From assembly GCF_008710095.1 (NCBI RefSeq), contig NZ_VYKJ01000002.1, forward strand, positions 1 through 64,000: a stretch of 64,000 nucleotides of DNA, read 5' to 3'. The notes beneath the pieces were generated by a model. That model saw only the letters and a list, made by a program, of their open reading frames with translations. It ran no database searches and was not told the origin of the DNA. A program made the translations under genes and the position numbers. Below, in pieces: positions 44,722-58,093 of this stretch. Source of the stretch: Affinibrenneria salicis (GTDB lineage: Bacteria; Pseudomonadota; Gammaproteobacteria; Enterobacterales; Enterobacteriaceae). Within the stretch, counting starts at the first letter, position 1. The number at the start of each line of letters is the position of its first letter.

Positions 44722-46260
44722 ATGAATCTACTCAAATCACTGGCTGCGGTCAGTTCAATGACCATGCTTTCCCGCTTACTGGGATTTGTGCGCGATGCGA
44801 TCATCGCCCGCGTATTCGGCGCCGGAGTCGCGACCGACGCCTTTTTTGTCGCCTTTAAACTGCCGAATCTGCTGCGTCGCATTTTTGCCGAGGGGGCGTT
44901 TTCCCAGGCGTTCGTGCCCATTCTGGCCGAATACAAGAGCCAGCAGGGCGAGGAGGCCACCCGCACCTTTATCGCCTATGTTTCAGGCATGTTGACGCTG
45001 GCGCTGGCCGTCGTCACGCTGCTCGGCATGCTGGCCGCGCCCTGGATTATTATGGTGACCGCACCGGGGTTTGCCTCCACGCCGGAAAAATTCGCGCTGA
45101 CGTCGGCGCTGCTGCGCATTACTTTCCCGTATATTTTGCTGATCTCGCTGGCCTCGCTGGCCGGCTCGATCCTCAATACCTGGAATCGCTTTTCGGTGCC
45201 GGCGTTTGTGCCTACGCTGCTGAATATCAGCATGATCGGCTTTGCGCTGCTGGCTACGCCGTATTTTAATCCGCCGGTGCTGGCGCTGGCATGGGCGGTA
45301 CTGGCCGGCGGCATACTGCAGCTGGCCTATCAGCTGCCGCATCTGAAAAAACTCGGCATGCTGGTGTTGCCGCGCCTGCGCTGGAAAGACGCGGGCGTAT
45401 GGCGCGTATTGCGCCTGATGGGGCCGGCGATCCTCGGGGTTTCCATCAGCCAGATCTCGCTGATCATCAATACCTCCTTCGCTTCGTTTCTGGTTTCGGG
45501 CTCGGTTTCCTGGATGTACTACGCCGATCGGCTGATGGAGTTTCCCTCCGGCGTGCTGGGCGTGGCGCTGGGCACCATCCTGCTGCCCTCGCTGGCCAAA
45601 AGTGCGACCAGCGGCGACCAGGCGGAGTATTGCCGTTTGATGGACTGGGGGCTGCGGCTCTGTTTTGTGCTGGCGCTGCCGAGCGCGGTGGCGCTGGGCA
45701 TTTTGTCCGGGCCGCTCACCGTGTCGCTGTTCCAGTACGGTCAGTTCAGCGCGTTCGACGCGGCGATGACTCAGCGCGCGCTGGTGGCCTATTCGATCGG
45801 GCTGATGGGGTTGATTATGGTTAAAGTGCTGGTGCCGGGTTTTTACTCGCGGCAGGACATTAAAACGCCGGTAAAGATTGGCATAGTGACGCTGGTGATG
45901 ACTCAGGTCATGAACCTGGTGTTTATCGGGCCGCTGCAGCATGCCGGGTTGTCGCTGTCCATCGGTCTGGCGTCCTGCCTTAACGCCGGGCTGCTGTACT
46001 GGCAATTGCGCAAGCAGGATCTGTTTCAACCGCAGCCCGGCTGGACCGGTTTCTTGCTCCGGCTGCTGCTGGCGGTAGTGGTGATGGCGGCGGCGCTGCT
46101 GGCGCTGCTGTGGTGGATGCCGGCGTGGGATATAGGCGGTATGACGGCGCGATTGTCCCGTCTGACGCTGGTGGTGGTGGCCGGCGCGCTGTCCTATTTC
46201 CTCGTGCTGTATTTGTGCGGCTTCCGCCTGCGCGATTTTTCCCGCCATAGCGTGCAATAA
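44722..46260 (+). CDS. murJ: lipid II flippase MurJ
   Basis: A protein of 512 aa with 14 membrane segments, moving lipid II across the inner membrane for peptidoglycan synthesis. The start [20 protein letters not shown] and the conserved Arg-containing segment [15 protein letters not shown], then [20 protein letters not shown], are MurJ hallmarks. E. coli has mviM (yceM) just upstream; here yceH is adjacent, so mviM is absent from this spot. A shared terminator separates it from argS. Confidence 0.97.
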   Translation: MNLLKSLAAVSSMTMLSRLLGFVRDAIIARVFGAGVATDAFFVAFKLPNLLRRIFAEGAFSQAFVPILAEYKSQQGEEATRTFIAYVSGMLTLALAVVTLLGMLAAPWIIMVTAPGFASTPEKFALTSALLRITFPYILLISLASLAGSILNTWNRFSVPAFVPTLLNISMIGFALLATPYFNPPVLALAWAVLAGGILQLAYQLPHLKKLGMLVLPRLRWKDAGVWRVLRLMGPAILGVSISQISLIINTSFASFLVSGSVSWMYYADRLMEFPSGVLGVALGTILLPSLAKSATSGDQAEYCRLMDWGLRLCFVLALPSAVALGILSGPLTVSLFQYGQFSAFDAAMTQRALVAYSIGLMGLIMVKVLVPGFYSRQDIKTPVKIGIVTLVMTQVMNLVFIGPLQHAGLSLSIGLASCLNAGLLYWQLRKQDLFQPQPGWTGFLLRLLLAVVVMAAALLALLWWMPAWDIGGMTARLSRLTLVVVAGALSYFLVLYLCGFRLRDFSRHSVQ

Positions 46261-46312
46261 TCATGGCGCTGCGCCGCGCCGCGTCGGATGACGGCGCGCC
46301 GCCGCAAGGCAT

Positions 46313-46341
46313 AAAAAACCACCGATTTCCGGTGGTTTTTT
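46313..46341. terminator. bidirectional terminator between murJ and argS
   Basis: A 10-bp stem AAAACCACCG/CGGTGGTTTT with A and T runs on both sides. Confidence 0.9.
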
Positions 46342-46369
46342 CACTACGACGGCAGATAAAACGGGCGGC

Positions 46370-48100
46370 TTACATCCGGTCGACCGTTTCGATGCCCAGC
46401 GTATCCAGCCCCAGTTTCAGCGTCCTGGCGGTCAACAGCGCCAGCCTCAGGCGGCTCTGCCGTACGTCTTCGCTCTCGGCGTTCAGTATCGGGCAATGCT
46501 CGTAGAAGCTGGAGAACAGGCCGGCCAGCTCGTACAGATAGGCGCACATCAGGTGCGGCGTACCGTCGCGCGCCACCGTCAGAATCGTCTCTTCAAACTG
46601 CAGCAGTCGCGTGGCCAGCGCCAGTTCGCGCGCATCGGACAACGCGACCGGCTGCGTCAGACTCTCTTCGCTGATCGCGGCGCGTTTAAAGATCGACGCC
46701 ACGCGGGTGTAGGCATATTGCATATAGGGCGCGGTGTTGCCTTCAAACGCCAGCATATTGTCCCAGTCGAAGATATAGTCCGTGGTGCGGTTTTTCGACA
46801 GGTCGGCATATTTCACTGCGCCGATAGCGACCACGTTGGCCAGTTTTTCCAGCTCATCGCCGTCCATCTGCGGATTTTTTTCCGCGATCAGCTTACGTGC
46901 GCGATCGTGGGCTTCATCCAGCAGGTCGGACAGCTTGATGGTGCCGCCGGCGCGGGTTTTAAACGGTTTGCCGTCCTTGCCCAGCATCATGCCGAACATA
47001 TGGTGCTCAAGGCTGACCGACTCCGGCACATAGCCCGCTTTGCGCACTATCGCCCAGGCCTGCATCAGATGCTGGTGCTGGCGCGAGTCGATGTAATACA
47101 ACACCCGATCGGCGCCCAGCGTTTCGTAACGGTATTTCGCGCAGGCGATGTCCGTGGTGGTGTACAGATAGCCGCCGTCCTTTTTCTGCACGATCACGCC
47201 CATCGGCTCGCCTTCCTTGTTTTTAAACTCGTCAAGGTAGACGACGATGGCGCCTTCGCTCTCCACCGCCAGGCCTTTAGCTTTTAAATCGGCCACGATA
47301 GTGGGCAGCATGCTGTTATACAGGCTTTCGCCCATGACGTCGTCGGGACCCAGCGTGACGTTCAGCCGCTGATAAGAGAGCTGGTTTTGCGCTATGGTGA
47401 TGTCGACCAGTTTGCGCCACATCTGACGGCAATAGTCGTCGCCTCCCTGTAGCTTGACCACATAGCCGCGGGCGCGTTCGGCAAACGCGTCATCTTCGTC
47501 GTAATGCTTTTTCGCCGCGCGATAAAACGCTTCCAGATCGGCCAGCGCCATATCGCCGGCGTTTTCATTCTGTACTTTTTCCAGCCAGGCGATGAGCATG
47601 CCGAACTGGGTGCCCCAGTCGCCGACATGGTTGGCCCGGATCACCCGATGGCCGAGAAACTCAAGCGTGCGGGCGGATGCGTCACCGATAATGGTGGAAC
47701 GCAGGTTGCCGACGTGCATCTCCTTGGCGACGTTCGGCGCGGAATAGTCGATGACGATAGTCTGCGGGGTAACGTCAGCCACGCCCAGCCGCGGAGAGGC
47801 CAGCGCTTGTTCGATATGGCTGGCCAGCCACTGCGGATCAAGGAAGATATTGATAAAACCGGGACCGGCAATATCCGTTTTGGCGGCGATGCCGTCGAGG
47901 TCAAGATGCTGAACGACTTTTTCTGCCAGCTGACGGGGCGGCACGCCCAGTTTTTTTGCGGCGGCCATGATGCCGTTCGCCTGATAATCACCAAACTGCG
48001 CTTTAGCCGACTGACGGACTAGCGCTTCGCTATCGCTGGGAGCCCCTGCGGCAATCAGCGCCTGGCTGACTTTTTCGGAGAGAAGAGCCTGAATATTCAC
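46370..48100 (-). CDS. argS: arginyl-tRNA synthetase
   Basis: A class I synthetase of 576 aa. The N-terminal tRNA-binding domain is followed by [20 protein letters not shown] (HVGN is the HIGH signature) and [13 protein letters not shown]. It charges tRNA-Arg. The canonical KMSKS loop is not conserved in this family. The C-terminal DALR anticodon-binding domain ends [14 protein letters not shown]. Length matches E. coli. Confidence 0.98.
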   Translation of the reverse strand: MNIQALLSEKVSQALIAAGAPSDSEALVRQSAKAQFGDYQANGIMAAAKKLGVPPRQLAEKVVQHLDLDGIAAKTDIAGPGFINIFLDPQWLASHIEQALASPRLGVADVTPQTIVIDYSAPNVAKEMHVGNLRSTIIGDASARTLEFLGHRVIRANHVGDWGTQFGMLIAWLEKVQNENAGDMALADLEAFYRAAKKHYDEDDAFAERARGYVVKLQGGDDYCRQMWRKLVDITIAQNQLSYQRLNVTLGPDDVMGESLYNSMLPTIVADLKAKGLAVESEGAIVVYLDEFKNKEGEPMGVIVQKKDGGYLYTTTDIACAKYRYETLGADRVLYYIDSRQHQHLMQAWAIVRKAGYVPESVSLEHHMFGMMLGKDGKPFKTRAGGTIKLSDLLDEAHDRARKLIAEKNPQMDGDELEKLANVVAIGAVKYADLSKNRTTDYIFDWDNMLAFEGNTAPYMQYAYTRVASIFKRAAISEESLTQPVALSDARELALATRLLQFEETILTVARDGTPHLMCAYLYELAGLFSSFYEHCPILNAESEDVRQSRLRLALLTARTLKLGLDTLGIETVDRM

Positions 48101-48300
48101 CGGTTTACCTTACATAACAAATCCAGCCATGCTTATACCATATTTGCCGTGGCGAGTCAGCAGACGGAGGGGGTAAAACCGGGGCGGACGCCAGCCAACA
48201 GCCTGACATCGGCGGGAGGTCGAAGCGGATATTATTAAGCGGAAGGAAAGGCGAGTTTTACTTTCTGGCGCGGGAGGCGTGCGGAGGCAATAATGAACGT

Positions 48301-48420
48301 TTAGCGTTTTTTTGTTCGTCGATTAATGCCTATGCGGTTATTATTCCGCGTATGTAAATGACGGGCGATAGCATAAATAGCCACAGCGATGAGTATGACG
48401 GATATAATTAATAAGGCCAT
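48301..48420 (-). CDS. 39-residue single-pass membrane protein
   Basis: MALLIISVILIAVAIYAIAR is one membrane segment, followed by a basic tail (HLHTRNNNRIGINRRTKKR). The ATG lies 3 bp after the stop of another tiny ORF on the same strand, so translation may be coupled. No homologue recognised. Confidence 0.5.
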   Translation of the reverse strand: MALLIISVILIAVAIYAIARHLHTRNNNRIGINRRTKKR

Positions 48421-48423
48421 AAT

Positions 48424-48531
48424 TCATATCTCAGATTTCGCACAGTAATCCAGGATAACCTGGTTTTGGCGTTTCTTCAATTGACGGGACTCTTTTTCAG
48501 ATAACTCCAGATAATTGAATTTATTTTTCAT
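48424..48531 (-). CDS. 35-residue charged peptide
   Basis: MKNKFNYLELSEKESRQLKK then RQNQVILDYCAKSEI. Low-GC compared with its neighbours. No strong ribosome site is seen. It lies 3 bp before the membrane peptide gene. The rest of 48101-48699 has no gene. Confidence 0.4.
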   Translation of the reverse strand: MKNKFNYLELSEKESRQLKKRQNQVILDYCAKSEI

Positions 48532-48699
48532 TGGAATTAAACGTTTGTGAACGGAAAAATGACGGTATGCGTCGTGTTTAAATTTATTTTCTTTAATAAT
48601 CAATTGAGTTTAATACAGGTAAATAACACCAGGATTAATCCGGTTTATTTATGTTGACGCGCTCAGCGCCACGTCCTGTGGGACTTATCAGGGATAACT

Positions 48700-49266
48700 A
48701 TGTCGAATAGGCAAGAATTGGCGCTTTCACCGGCTCTGTCCGCCGATCTGCGGCGTTTTGAACAACAACTTCTGGCGCTGGCCACGCGGCTGGGGATCTC
48801 GCTGGCCGATTTCAACGCCGATCATATTTCGCTGCGTTGTCATCAGTATAGTACCGCCGAACAGTGGCGACAGCAGCTGTCGCTGCTGGGGGAGTGCCTG
48901 TCGGAAAAGACGATCAACGGTCGCCCCATTTGTCTGTTTGAATTGCGGCGGCCGCTGGTCGTCGGCCCGCTGCACATTAGCTGCGTGGAGCTGCCGTGGC
49001 CGGGAAAAAAACATTACCCGCATGAAGGCTGGCAGCACATTGAGCTGGTCCTGGACGGCGATCCGCAAACGTTGCATCAACGCGCGCTGGACTGCCTGAG
49101 CGATGAAGCGCTGCGCGCGCCGGATATTAGTCTGAAATGCAGCGCCCCGCGCGGCGAGAATGAGCGGCTGGCCAATCCGACGCTGGCGGTGACCGACGGC
49201 AAAGCAGAGATTAAATTTCATCCTTATGATATCCGCGCCGTCATCGCCAGTGAACGGGCATCATAA
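48700..49266 (+). CDS. yecM: VOC-superfamily protein YecM
   Basis: A protein of 188 aa. DFNADHISLRCHQYSTAEQW and PHEGWQHIELVLDGDP place possible metal ligands (His, Glu) of a vicinal-oxygen-chelate fold. E. coli YecM is similar in length; substrate unknown. As in E. coli it neighbours argS and cutC. Confidence 0.93.
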   Translation: MSNRQELALSPALSADLRRFEQQLLALATRLGISLADFNADHISLRCHQYSTAEQWRQQLSLLGECLSEKTINGRPICLFELRRPLVVGPLHISCVELPWPGKKHYPHEGWQHIELVLDGDPQTLHQRALDCLSDEALRAPDISLKCSAPRGENERLANPTLAVTDGKAEIKFHPYDIRAVIASERAS

Positions 49267-49631
49267 AAAGACTGATGCATCAATGTGCAATCGTGCGTTT
49301 TAGTCTCTTTGCGTCGGCGACGGAAAACGTTGTCTGTGACTCATGTCGCCTAATATTCTCCGTTGGAATGCCATAGTGATACTCGTTCACGTTGCAGATA
49401 CGTTAGAGGCGTTTAATTATTCGACCGCTCCCTGGTTTATGTCGGCGGCGGGGATTCGCCCCGGCCGTCGAATACGCGTTGCCGGACTCATTTGTTTACC
49501 AACGCTCTGCAACCTGAACGCTATTGGGTCTCTCACTTATTTCTGTTAGCGCGAAAAGCCTGCTTTCGCTGGCCGTCGGGCGTGTTTTTGTTTTTCTCCG
49601 GTCGTGCGCGGCCGTTAGTCAAGGGGTGGTT
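49267..49631. other. gap before cutC
   Basis: No gene. A long-range stem AAAGACT...AGTCTCTTT (49266-49312) could end yecM transcription. Short ORFs here lack ribosome sites. Confidence 0.4.
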
Positions 49632-50378
49632 ATGCCAAAACTGGAAGTGTGTTGCTACAGCGTGGAGTGCGCGCTGACGGCCGAGCGGTCGGGAGCCGAC
49701 CGGGTTGAGCTGTGCGCCGGCCAGCGAGAAGGGGGATTAACGCCGTCCTGCGGCGCGTTGAAAATGGCGCGTGAACAGGTATCGATACCGGTCCATCCTA
49801 TTGTGCGCCCGCGCGGCGGTGATTTTTGCTACAGCGATGCGGAGTTTAATACCATTAAATATGACGTGGCGCAGATCCGCGCCATGGGGTTTGCCGGCGT
49901 GGTGGTGGGGATGCTGGACGACGAGGGGCATATCGATATTCCGCGCATGCGGCAGATTATGCAGTTATGCGACGGTCTTTCGGTCACGTTTCATCGCGCG
50001 TTCGATATGTGCCTGAACCCGCGTCTGGCGCTGGAACAACTGACCGATCTGGGCGTGGCCCGCATTCTGACCTCCGGCCAGCAGGCCAGCGCCGAGACCG
50101 GTCTGCCGCTCCTGCGCGAACTGACTCAGCTCAGTCGCGGGCCGGTCATCATGGCCGGCGCCGGCGTGCGGCTGACCAATCTGCGCAAATTTCAGCAGAT
50201 TGGTATCCGTGAACTGCACAGTTCCGCCGGCCAGTGGCTGCCTTCGGCAATGCGCTATTGCAAAATCGGCGTCACCATGTGCGCCGATGCGGATGCGGAT
50301 GAGTTTAGTTACTACCGGGTGGACGGCGATGTGGTCGCCGCGATGAAACAGGCGCTGAATACCGATTATGCCCTATAA
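49632..50378 (+). CDS. cutC: CutC-family protein
   Basis: A TIM-barrel protein of 248 aa. [40 protein letters not shown] and [17 protein letters not shown] are CutC signatures. Named for copper tolerance, but its true role is unsettled. The start at 49632 follows AAGGGGTGG; a longer frame from 49524 has a non-conserved N-terminus. Confidence 0.95.
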   Translation: MPKLEVCCYSVECALTAERSGADRVELCAGQREGGLTPSCGALKMAREQVSIPVHPIVRPRGGDFCYSDAEFNTIKYDVAQIRAMGFAGVVVGMLDDEGHIDIPRMRQIMQLCDGLSVTFHRAFDMCLNPRLALEQLTDLGVARILTSGQQASAETGLPLLRELTQLSRGPVIMAGAGVRLTNLRKFQQIGIRELHSSAGQWLPSAMRYCKIGVTMCADADADEFSYYRVDGDVVAAMKQALNTDYAL

Positions 50379-50460
50379 CCGATGCGGCGAACGCGCGGGC
50401 TGTATGCGATGCGCGTTCGCCGTCATTGCCGGCGAGCCGGTCGGTCATTGCCGGTCGGGA

Positions 50461-52211
<1,751 letters not shown>

Positions 52212-52315
52212 CTAGCAGAGATTAGCCTGATAAAGCATGCGCGCATCGACGCGCGAGGTACGGCGATGCGTCACGCAGTGCCTTGACGATCGCCGGCCGG
52301 AAACAGGATGCCGCT

Positions 52316-52711
52316 TTAGCCGAGGGTAAACACCAGTTCCCAGGGCAGGTAGTACAGGTTTGCCAGCACCATCAGAATCAGGGAAACGTAGGTGGACGTC
52401 ATCCCCATGCGGCGCCAGCGAAATTCTCGCTGCCGCAGACCATAATAATGAAACAGGCGCCCGACTATCAGCAAAATGCCGCACAGGTGGATCATAATCA
52501 CCATGGCGCCATTCATTTCCATCAGCACCAGCAGAATAGCGCCAATCGGGATGTACTCGACCGCATTGCCGTGCACGCGAATCGCCGTCTGCAGTTCGTA
52601 AAATCCGCCATCGCCATACGCCACCCGGTACTGCATTCTGAGTTTTACCACATCCAGCGATAACTTAACTAATAACAATGCTCCGAGCACGATATAGAGT
52701 GCGCTTACCAT
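52316..52711 (-). CDS. yecN: MAPEG-family membrane protein YecN
   Basis: A protein of 131 aa with four membrane segments. ELQTAIRVHGNAVEYIPIGA is the MAPEG signature (R-x-H-x-N-x-E). Related to glutathione-linked membrane enzymes; substrate unknown. The start at 52711 is chosen for the conserved N-terminus; a longer frame from 52900 is not conserved. Confidence 0.93.
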   Translation of the reverse strand: MVSALYIVLGALLLVKLSLDVVKLRMQYRVAYGDGGFYELQTAIRVHGNAVEYIPIGAILLVLMEMNGAMVIMIHLCGILLIVGRLFHYYGLRQREFRWRRMGMTSTYVSLILMVLANLYYLPWELVFTLG

Positions 52712-52862
52712 TTTTAACTCCGTTGCCCTGACCAGAACAGGCATGCGAAATGATAGCCGTACTGCATCAGACTGTCGCCTGAAATGCCTGATTTTTTTAT
52801 CTGAAATTGATGACGTAATTCGGTTGGTTATAAAAAACAGGACTATTGCGGCGGCGTGAGGG

Positions 52863-53678
52863 TCAGAAAAGCGAATTTTGCTGCGGCCAGTCCGGCGCAT
52901 CCGGCATCGACGGGTCAGATTCCGTCAGCAGCGGCCACAGCGCCTGCGCGAGCTGCGGCGCGTCGCCAATGTCCGGCGTATGAATAAACAGAAACGGGCT
53001 GCCGGCCAGCCAGCGCGTCAGCTTTGCCCGCCACGGCTGGAACCAGCGCAGGTTGTCGTGCAGATTTTCATTGCCGATAAAGCGAATCAGCGGCTGGTTG
53101 GCGGTCAGCACGGCATGGACCGGCAGACGCGGCTTTTTGCGTTGCGCTTCCCGCATGGCCGGGCTATCCGGCAGAGCATGATGAACCGGCCGACTGTCCA
53201 GGATTACCCGGTTGATGCCGCGTTGATGCAATCCCTGGTTGAGCGCGCGTTCGTCATCGCCTTTAGCGAAAAAGCGCGCGTGGCGCACCTCCACGCCGTA
53301 GCTAAACGCCTGCGGCAGCGCATCGGTAAAACGCCACAGGTCATTTAGCTGCGCGGGACCAAAGGCCGCCGGCAACTGCAGCCAAATCTGGCCGATGCGC
53401 GCGCTGAGCGGCGCCAGACAGCGGAAAAACTGCTGTAGTTCGCGATCGCAGTGGCGCAGCGCCGCCTGATGGCTAATCGCCGACGGGAATTTAAAACAAA
53501 AGCGGAAGTCGTCGTGAGTCATGTCGCGCCAGCGCAGGACCAGTTCCGGCGAGGGCAGCGCGTAAAACGTGGTGTTGCCTTCAACGCAGTTAAAATAGCG
53601 CGCGTAATCACCGAGATCGCGTAACCCAAGGCGATGCCAGGCGGCGTGCTGCCACTGCGGTAATCCGACGTATAACAT
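52863..53678 (-). CDS. yecE: DUF72 protein YecE
   Basis: A protein of 271 aa, TIM-barrel-like DUF72. The start LYVGLPQWQHAAWHRLGLRD, then ARYFNCVEGNTTFYALPSPE and FCFKFPSAISH are typical. Function unknown; E. coli YecE sits in the same place before aspS. Confidence 0.94.
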   Translation of the reverse strand: MLYVGLPQWQHAAWHRLGLRDLGDYARYFNCVEGNTTFYALPSPELVLRWRDMTHDDFRFCFKFPSAISHQAALRHCDRELQQFFRCLAPLSARIGQIWLQLPAAFGPAQLNDLWRFTDALPQAFSYGVEVRHARFFAKGDDERALNQGLHQRGINRVILDSRPVHHALPDSPAMREAQRKKPRLPVHAVLTANQPLIRFIGNENLHDNLRWFQPWRAKLTRWLAGSPFLFIHTPDIGDAPQLAQALWPLLTESDPSMPDAPDWPQQNSLF

Positions 53679-54149
53679 AACGCTTTATTTTTTCAGGATA
53701 AAAGGAGACCAATTCTATCTGCCGGCCTGGATGATTGCAACGTGAGGTAACCGACCGACCATTGAATCAGTATAGCGCGCCGCATACGCGGCGGATTTTT
53801 CTTTTTCATCGCGCCATCGTTAATTTATCGTGCCGGAGTCGACGTGATTTTATCCACGCGATGCATGAAATGCAGCCTGTGGGAAACAAAAGGTGCGATA
53901 GCTGTTAGTATTTCATTAACCTCGCCGCGTATTTATGCAAAAGCGTGTTTAGCGACGCAGCACTGCGCAACCTTCTCCCTTATCGTCGGGCTGAATTTCC
54001 TTTATAATAGCCGCCTTTTTTCATTGGCAGTTATCCAGAAAAAACCATGCCGCAAAATAAACCTGCATGCTGTTGCCCGCCTGGCTGTCCGGGGCAGCAG
54101 CGGGCCGGCGGACAGATGCGGCAGAGTAGCAGAGTAAAAGGACATCGTG
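53679..54149. promoter_or_regulatory. aspS upstream region
   Basis: No gene. A -10 TATAAT at 54003-54008 with a weak -35 (TTATCG at 53980) fits an aspS promoter, leaving a leader of about 135 bp that contains GC-rich hairpin sequence (54070-54120). Leader regulation is possible but not shown. Confidence 0.5.
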
Positions 54150-55943
54150 ATGCGTACTGAATATTGCGGACAACTGAATTTGTCCCACGTGGGCCAGGAA
54201 GTGACATTGTGCGGTTGGGTTAACCGTCGCCGCGATCTGGGTGGTTTGATTTTTATCGACATGCGCGATCGTGAAGGACTGGTACAGGTGTTTTTTGACC
54301 CCGATCGTCAGGACGCATTTAAACTGGCATCTGAACTGCGAAATGAGTTCTGTATTCAGATCACCGGCAGCGTGCGTGCGCGTCCAGACAGCCAGCGTAA
54401 TACCGAGATGTCCACCGGCGAGGTGGAAGTGTTCGCCAGCGCGTTGACCATTATTAACCGCTCGGAGCCGCTGCCGCTGGATTCAAACCAGACCAACACG
54501 GAAGAAGCGCGACTGAAATACCGTTATCTGGATTTACGCCGGCCGGAAATGGCCTCTCGCCTGAAGGCGCGAGCGCGCATCACCAGCTTTGTGCGGCGCT
54601 TTATGGACAGCCACGGTTTTCTGGATATTGAAACCCCGATGCTGACCAAAGCCACGCCGGAAGGCGCGCGCGACTATCTGGTTCCCAGCCGCGTGCACAA
54701 AGGTAAGTTTTACGCGCTGCCGCAGTCGCCGCAGCTGTTCAAACAGCTGTTGATGATGTCCGGCTTCGATCGCTACTATCAGATCGTTAAATGTTTCCGT
54801 GATGAAGACCTGCGCGCCGATCGCCAGCCGGAATTTACCCAGATCGATGTGGAAACCTCCTTTATGACCGCGCCGCAGGTGCGTGAAGTGATGGAAAAAC
54901 TGGCGCACGATCTGTGGCTGGAGATCAAGGGCGTGGATCTGGGGGCGTTCCCGATCATGACGTTTGCCGAAGCGATGCGCCGTTTCGGCTCCGATAAACC
55001 GGATCTGCGTAATCCGCTGGAGCTGGTGGATGTCGCCGATCTGGTTAAAGCGGTGGAGTTTAAGGTGTTCGCGGGGCCGGCTAACGATGCCAAAGGCCGG
55101 GTGGCGACGATTCGCGTGCCGGGCGGCGCGCAGCTGACGCGTAAACAGATCGACGAATACGGCAAGTTCGTCGAGATTTATGGCGCCAAAGGTTTGGCCT
55201 GGATGAAAGTTAACGCGCGCGCCAACGGTCTGGAGGGCGTGCAGAGTCCTATCGCCAAATTTCTCAGCGCGGAAGTGCTGGAGGCGATTCTGCAGCGTAC
55301 GGCGGCGCAGGATGGCGATATTCTGTTCTTTGGCGCGGACAGCGCGAAAGTCGTCACCGACGCGCTGGGCGCGTTGCGCCTGAAACTGGGACGCGATCTG
55401 CAACTGACGCAGGAAGACCGCTGGGCGCCGCTGTGGGTGGTGGATTTCCCGATGTTCGAGGATGACGGCGAGGGCGGCCTGACGGCGATGCACCATCCGT
55501 TTACCGCGCCGCGCGATATGACGCCGGCCGAACTGGCCGCGGATCCCGCCAGCGCGATTGCCAACGCCTATGACATGGTGGTTAACGGCTACGAAGTGGG
55601 CGGCGGTTCGGTACGTATTCATAATGGCGAAATGCAGCAGACGGTGTTCGGCATTCTGGGTATTAACCAGCAGGAGCAGCAGGAAAAATTCGGCTTCCTG
55701 CTGGATGCGCTGAAGTTTGGTACGCCGCCGCATGCCGGTCTGGCGTTCGGTCTCGATCGCCTGGTGATGCTGCTGACCGGCACCGACAATATTCGCGACG
55801 TGATTGCTTTCCCCAAAACCACCGCCGCCGCGTGTCTGATGACGGAAGCGCCGAATTTCGCCAATCCGACTTCGCTGTCCGAGCTGTCTATCGCCGTGGT
55901 GCGCAAAGGGACGACGTCGGACGATCAGGACGAGAAAAAATAA
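54150..55943 (+). CDS. aspS: aspartyl-tRNA synthetase
   Basis: A class II synthetase of 597 aa. The N-terminal OB fold ([20 protein letters not shown]) binds the anticodon; motif 2 is [18 protein letters not shown]; motif 3 is [15 protein letters not shown]. The bacterial GAD insertion domain is present. It charges tRNA-Asp. ATG 54150 is preferred to the GTG just before it. nudB follows immediately. Confidence 0.98.
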   Translation: MRTEYCGQLNLSHVGQEVTLCGWVNRRRDLGGLIFIDMRDREGLVQVFFDPDRQDAFKLASELRNEFCIQITGSVRARPDSQRNTEMSTGEVEVFASALTIINRSEPLPLDSNQTNTEEARLKYRYLDLRRPEMASRLKARARITSFVRRFMDSHGFLDIETPMLTKATPEGARDYLVPSRVHKGKFYALPQSPQLFKQLLMMSGFDRYYQIVKCFRDEDLRADRQPEFTQIDVETSFMTAPQVREVMEKLAHDLWLEIKGVDLGAFPIMTFAEAMRRFGSDKPDLRNPLELVDVADLVKAVEFKVFAGPANDAKGRVATIRVPGGAQLTRKQIDEYGKFVEIYGAKGLAWMKVNARANGLEGVQSPIAKFLSAEVLEAILQRTAAQDGDILFFGADSAKVVTDALGALRLKLGRDLQLTQEDRWAPLWVVDFPMFEDDGEGGLTAMHHPFTAPRDMTPAELAADPASAIANAYDMVVNGYEVGGGSVRIHNGEMQQTVFGILGINQQEQQEKFGFLLDALKFGTPPHAGLAFGLDRLVMLLTGTDNIRDVIAFPKTTAAACLMTEAPNFANPTSLSELSIAVVRKGTTSDDQDEKK

Positions 55944-56387
55944 ATGGGTTATAAGCGACCGGTCTCTGTTCTGGTGGTGATCTACGCCAAAGACAGCGGC
56001 CGGGTGCTGATGCTTCAACGGCGCGACGATCCGGATTTCTGGCAATCGGTAACCGGTAGTCTGGAAGAGGGGGAAAGCGCGCCGCTTGCCGCACAGCGCG
56101 AAGTAAAGGAAGAAGTAAACATCGACATCGCGGCGGAGTCGCTCTCTTTGTTTGACTGCCAGCGCTGTGTGGAATTTGAGCTATTTGCTCATCTGAGACA
56201 TCGCTATGCCCCGGGCGTTACGCACAACACCGAGTCCTGGTTTTGTCTGGCGCTGCCTGAGGAGCGTGAGGTGATCCTGACGGAGCATCTCGCCTGGCAG
56301 TGGCTGGACGCGCCGCAGGCGGCGCAGTTAACCAAGTCCTGGAGTAACCGGCAGGCGATTGAGGAATTTGTTGTTTATCCGGCCTGA
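55944..56387 (+). CDS. nudB: dihydroneopterin triphosphate diphosphatase
   Basis: A Nudix hydrolase of 147 aa. The Nudix box is visible as [20 protein letters not shown] followed by VNID. It removes diphosphate in folate synthesis. The ATG directly follows the aspS stop, an operon arrangement as in E. coli. Confidence 0.96.
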   Translation: MGYKRPVSVLVVIYAKDSGRVLMLQRRDDPDFWQSVTGSLEEGESAPLAAQREVKEEVNIDIAAESLSLFDCQRCVEFELFAHLRHRYAPGVTHNTESWFCLALPEEREVILTEHLAWQWLDAPQAAQLTKSWSNRQAIEEFVVYPA

Positions 56388-56410
56388 ACAGGCTTTTTTC
56401 GGAGATTTTT

Positions 56411-57154
56411 ATGGCAGGTCATAGTAAGTGGGCCAATACCAAACACCGTAAGGCGGCGCAGGATTCCAAGCGCGGCAAAATTTTCACCAAGATCATTCGC
56501 GAGCTGGTGACGGCCGCGCGGCTGGGCGGGGGCGACCCGGGGTCCAACCCGCGTCTGCGCGCGGCGATCGACAAGGCGCTGTCTAACAACATGACGCGCG
56601 ATACGCTGAATCGGGCGATTGCGCGCGGCGTGGGCGGTGATGACGACAACAATATGGAAACCATCATCTACGAAGGTTACGGCCCCGGCGGTACGGCGGT
56701 AATGGTGGAATGCCTGAGCGACAACCGTAACCGTACGGTATCCGAAGTGCGTCACGCGTTCACCAAGAGCGGCGGCAACCTGGGCACCGACGGTTCCGTG
56801 GCCTATCTGTTCAGCAAAAAGGGCGTGATCTCCTATGCGCCGGGTCTGGATGAAGATACGGTGATGGATGCGGCGCTGGAAGCCGGCGCGGACGATGTCG
56901 TCAGCTATGACGATGGCGCCATCGATGTCTTCACGCCGTGGGAAACCTTTGGCGAAGTGAAGGACGCGCTGGATGCCGCCGGTCTGGTGGCCGAAGCCGC
57001 CGAAGTTTCCATGATTCCGTCCACCAAAGCGGATATGGATGCCGAAACGGCGCCGAAGCTGATGCGTCTGATCGACATGCTGGAAGATTGCGACGACGTG
57101 CAGGAAGTTTACCATAACGGTGAAATTTCCGACGAAATCGCCGAGATGCTGTAA
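56411..57154 (+). CDS. yebC: YebC/TACO1-family protein
   Basis: A protein of 247 aa, normal length. The start [20 protein letters not shown] and [20 protein letters not shown] are invariant family segments. YebC proteins act as transcription regulators and/or help translation of difficult motifs. It is between nudB and ruvC as in E. coli. The 296-bp gap after it contains no gene. Confidence 0.97.
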   Translation: MAGHSKWANTKHRKAAQDSKRGKIFTKIIRELVTAARLGGGDPGSNPRLRAAIDKALSNNMTRDTLNRAIARGVGGDDDNNMETIIYEGYGPGGTAVMVECLSDNRNRTVSEVRHAFTKSGGNLGTDGSVAYLFSKKGVISYAPGLDEDTVMDAALEAGADDVVSYDDGAIDVFTPWETFGEVKDALDAAGLVAEAAEVSMIPSTKADMDAETAPKLMRLIDMLEDCDDVQEVYHNGEISDEIAEML

Positions 57155-57450
57155 TCCCGGCTATTGCGGGCTTACCGATCGACGTCGTCTGCAGTTTGAA
57201 TGGCCCGGCAGGGCTATTCAAACCGCTGGCGCCGTTCTTCACTATCGGTGGGCGAGCCGGGAAGGGCGTTCCGGCGCGAGCCGACAAATTTGCCGGAAGC
57301 AAATTTGAACGGCATTTGCGTTGGTGCGCCGTGAGCGCGGGGGGAGCGCCGCGTCCCCCGGCGCGCGGGTCGGGTATCCCGGCTTCAGCGGCGACCTTGC
57401 CGGCAATCTGATTCTTTTCTGTACGCTACTTACGGGGCGATGATCGCGTT

Positions 57451-57972
57451 ATGGCAATAATTTTAGGCATCGATCCCGGCTCGCGTGTAACCGGCTACGG
57501 CATTATTCGCCAGCAGGGCAGGCTGTTGACCTATCTGGGCAGCGGCTGCATTCGTACCGTGGTGGACGATTTACCTTCCAGACTGAAGTTGATCTATGCC
57601 GGCGTCAGCGAAATCATCACCCAGTTTAAGCCGGAGTTTTTCGCCATTGAACAGGTATTTATGGCGAAAAATGCCGACTCCGCATTAAAACTGGGTCAGG
57701 CGCGCGGCGCGGCGATTGTCGCCGCCGTCAATCAGGACCTGCCGGTATTTGAATATGCCGCTCGTCAGGTTAAGCAAACGGTGGTCGGCAACGGCGCGGC
57801 GGAAAAGGTTCAGGTGCAGCACATGGTGCGTACGCTGCTGAAACTGTCGGCCAACCCGCAGGCCGATGCGGCGGACGCGCTGGCTATCGCCATCACCCAT
57901 TGCCACCTGTGCCAGAATGCGGCGCGCGTCAGTATCGAGCGGCCTAATCAGGTGCGCGGGCGGTTGCGTTAA
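57451..57972 (+). CDS. ruvC: Holliday junction resolvase RuvC
   Basis: A protein of 173 aa. Catalytic acids are visible: Asp8 (ILGIDPGS), Glu67 (FFAIEQVFM) and two Asp in [10 protein letters not shown]. It cuts Holliday junctions bound by RuvAB. The ruvA gene follows after 121 bp with its own SOS promoter. Confidence 0.98.
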   Translation: MAIILGIDPGSRVTGYGIIRQQGRLLTYLGSGCIRTVVDDLPSRLKLIYAGVSEIITQFKPEFFAIEQVFMAKNADSALKLGQARGAAIVAAVNQDLPVFEYAARQVKQTVVGNGAAEKVQVQHMVRTLLKLSANPQADAADALAIAITHCHLCQNAARVSIERPNQVRGRLR

Positions 57973-58015
57973 TCCGCAGACGGCGCCGCACGATAAAGCC
58001 GCGTTCGCTACCAGG

Positions 58016-58031
58016 CTGGATATCCGTCCAG
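58016..58031 (+). promoter_or_regulatory. LexA (SOS) box upstream of ruvAB
   Basis: CTGGATATCCGTCCAG differs at few bases from the known E. coli ruvAB LexA site and is palindromic. A T-rich stretch and TATAAG follow, as expected for an SOS promoter. Confidence 0.85.
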
Positions 58032-58093
58032 CCTTTTTTATGTTATAAGCTATAGCACCCTTCTTCACTGATAATTCAAAAAGGAAGATAAGC

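Noticed and set aside
44983..46257. Long minus-strand ORF opposite murJ
   Set aside because: His/Gln/Arg-rich shadow of a GC-rich gene.
54534..56045. Long minus-strand ORF opposite aspS
   Set aside because: Shadow frame of aspS with no family match.
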